From Acidobacteriaceae bacterium (GTDB lineage Bacteria; Acidobacteriota; Terriglobia; Terriglobales; Acidobacteriaceae), in the NCBI GenBank assembly GCA_903642235.1, contig CAHJWL010000009.1, forward strand, positions 1 to 64,000: 64,000 nt of DNA, written 5' to 3'. Made by a program: the position numbers and the translations under genes. The notes under the pieces are model-generated. The model searched no databases. It was given only the letters and a program-made list of their open reading frames with translations, and had not been told where the DNA came from. Shown piece by piece: positions 63,300 through 64,000 of the stretch (positions within the stretch are counted from its first letter, which is position 1; each line of letters starts with the position of its first letter).

Positions 63300-64000
63300 C
63301 TAGCCGAGTTCATCCATACTGTTCACGCCGAACTTCAGGTACCACGGGCTGGCGGCTTCGAGGGCCTTGTTGACGTTCTGGATGTTTTCGACGCCTTTGG
63401 TGTTGAGCCAATCTTCGAAGGCGGTCGGACCCTGCTTGGCGTAGACCGCGATGCCGTCTTTCCAGGTGGCCCGGCCGCAGAGGACGCCGTTGAACTGTGT
63501 GCCGGCCTCGGCTGCAAGGCCGAGGGTTTCGACGAAGACGGCGTTCGAGACACCGGCTGAGAGATAGATGAAGGGCTTGTGGGTCATCTGCTCGGCGTTG
63601 CGGAAGTGTTCGATGGCCTCGGGGCGGGTATAGGCTCTTTCGCCGCCGTAGGTGTGGGTGCCTTCGACGAAGCTCATCTCGACCGGAACCTCGACCTTGA
63701 GAACGTCGATGTTGTAGTGGTCTTTGCCGAACTCGGCCATGGAGCCGGAGACGATCGAGGGCTTTTTGCGCGCGTAGGCCAGGGATTTCTCATCGCCGCC
63801 CTCGGCGTCGTAGCCGACGAACTCGAGAAAGAAGGGGATGTCGTTAGCGCGGCACTCGTCACCGATGCGCTCGATCCAGGCATGCTTAAGATCGTTGATT
63901 GCGGTCTTTTCGAAGGGAGTGTAGTAGAGCAGGACTTTGACGCAGTCCGCACCAGCTGCGCGGAGGCGCTGCACGCTCCAGAGATCGAGGAGGTCGGGGA
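63300..64000 (-). CDS. Tagatose-bisphosphate aldolase (LacD-like), 5' end outside window
   Basis: Partial gene: the frame is open to the window edge, so the true start lies beyond 64000; at least 233 residues are visible. Class I aldolase cleaving tagatose 1,6-bisphosphate to dihydroxyacetone phosphate and glyceraldehyde 3-phosphate. Family blocks: CVKVLLYYTPFEK (Lys of the active site region), FFLEFVGYD, LKVEVPVEM and PFIYLSAGVSNAVFVETL, with the C-terminal FNGVLCGRATWKDG. It is convergent with guaA (44 bases between stops). Tagatose or galactose use is suggested but no partner gene is visible. Confidence 0.87.
   Translation of the reverse strand, partial: PDLLDLWSVQRLRAAGADCVKVLLYYTPFEKTAINDLKHAWIERIGDECRANDIPFFLEFVGYDAEGGDEKSLAYARKKPSIVSGSMAEFGKDHYNIDVLKVEVPVEMSFVEGTHTYGGERAYTRPEAIEHFRNAEQMTHKPFIYLSAGVSNAVFVETLGLAAEAGTQFNGVLCGRATWKDGIAVYAKQGPTAFEDWLNTKGVENIQNVNKALEAASPWYLKFGVNSMDELG

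Overview
The window is a GC-rich bacterial chromosome segment, densely coded on both strands. It most likely comes from an Acidobacteriota genome of the Acidobacteriaceae type (Terriglobus, Granulicella or Edaphobacter-like). I infer this from the mix of futalosine-route menaquinone synthesis (mqnC), lptE and outer-membrane barrels (a diderm cell), several Tat-exported Gfo/Idh/MocA oxidoreductases, ThuA, GH130, GH18 and S53 secreted hydrolases, DUF6526 and DUF892 proteins, and a bacterial myo-inositol oxygenase. No phage, insertion sequence, CRISPR array, rRNA or tRNA gene was seen. The genus cannot be fixed from the sequence alone.

Layout. 1-5.2 kb: the 3' part of an RNase E/G gene with a very long disordered N-terminal region, an outer-membrane barrel and a small membrane protein. 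5.4-15.7 kb: a cellulose-synthase-like glycosyltransferase, mqnC, a VKOR-type oxidase, an orphan DNA methyltransferase divergent from a PP2C phosphatase, a Gfo/Idh oxidoreductase, a MaoC hydratase, a type-B carboxylesterase and a DUF6683-like secreted protein. 15.8-18.8 kb: a minus-strand set of DUF486 protein, 34-residue membrane peptide, GRP-like transporter and myo-inositol oxygenase. 18.9-24.8 kb: an S4-domain protein, a 520-bp gene-poor stretch with G-runs, a Tat Gfo/Idh enzyme, small proteins, a YycJ-like metallohydrolase, a zinc-finger membrane protein and a rhomboid protease. 24.9-30.6 kb: a lipid-type locus with acyl carrier protein and ketosynthase converging on an alpha-oxoamine synthase and an SDR, with a MATE exporter divergent from them.

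30.6-46.7 kb: sugar and secreted-enzyme genes (aldo/keto reductase, Tat Gfo/Idh, DUF892, S53 protease, FucP-like symporter, ThuA, GH130, NAD(P)-binding protein, Tat Gfo/Idh) around the housekeeping genes gltX, holA and lptE. Two intergenic gaps in this part carry related copies of a short repeat. 46.8-56.8 kb: larC, a Tat aldo/keto reductase, an AsmA protein, a DUF5009 membrane protein overlapping a GH18 chitinase, another barrel, a CysJ-like flavoprotein without its FMN domain, and DUF6526. 56.9-64 kb: nfo, leuS, a membrane protein, a 56-residue membrane protein, guaA, and the end of a LacD-like aldolase cut by the window edge.

Together the genes describe an envelope-rich heterotroph that exports redox enzymes and hydrolases, takes up sugars or polyols and may make an aminoketone-type lipid. 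Points worth a second look are the myo-inositol oxygenase cluster with its tiny membrane peptide, the ACP/ketosynthase/oxoamine-synthase locus, the dispersed short repeat, and the split of leuS from lptE-holA. Two small genes (34 and 56 aa) were found by reading ribosome-binding sites directly. Long open frames antisense to real genes are GC artefacts and were left out.
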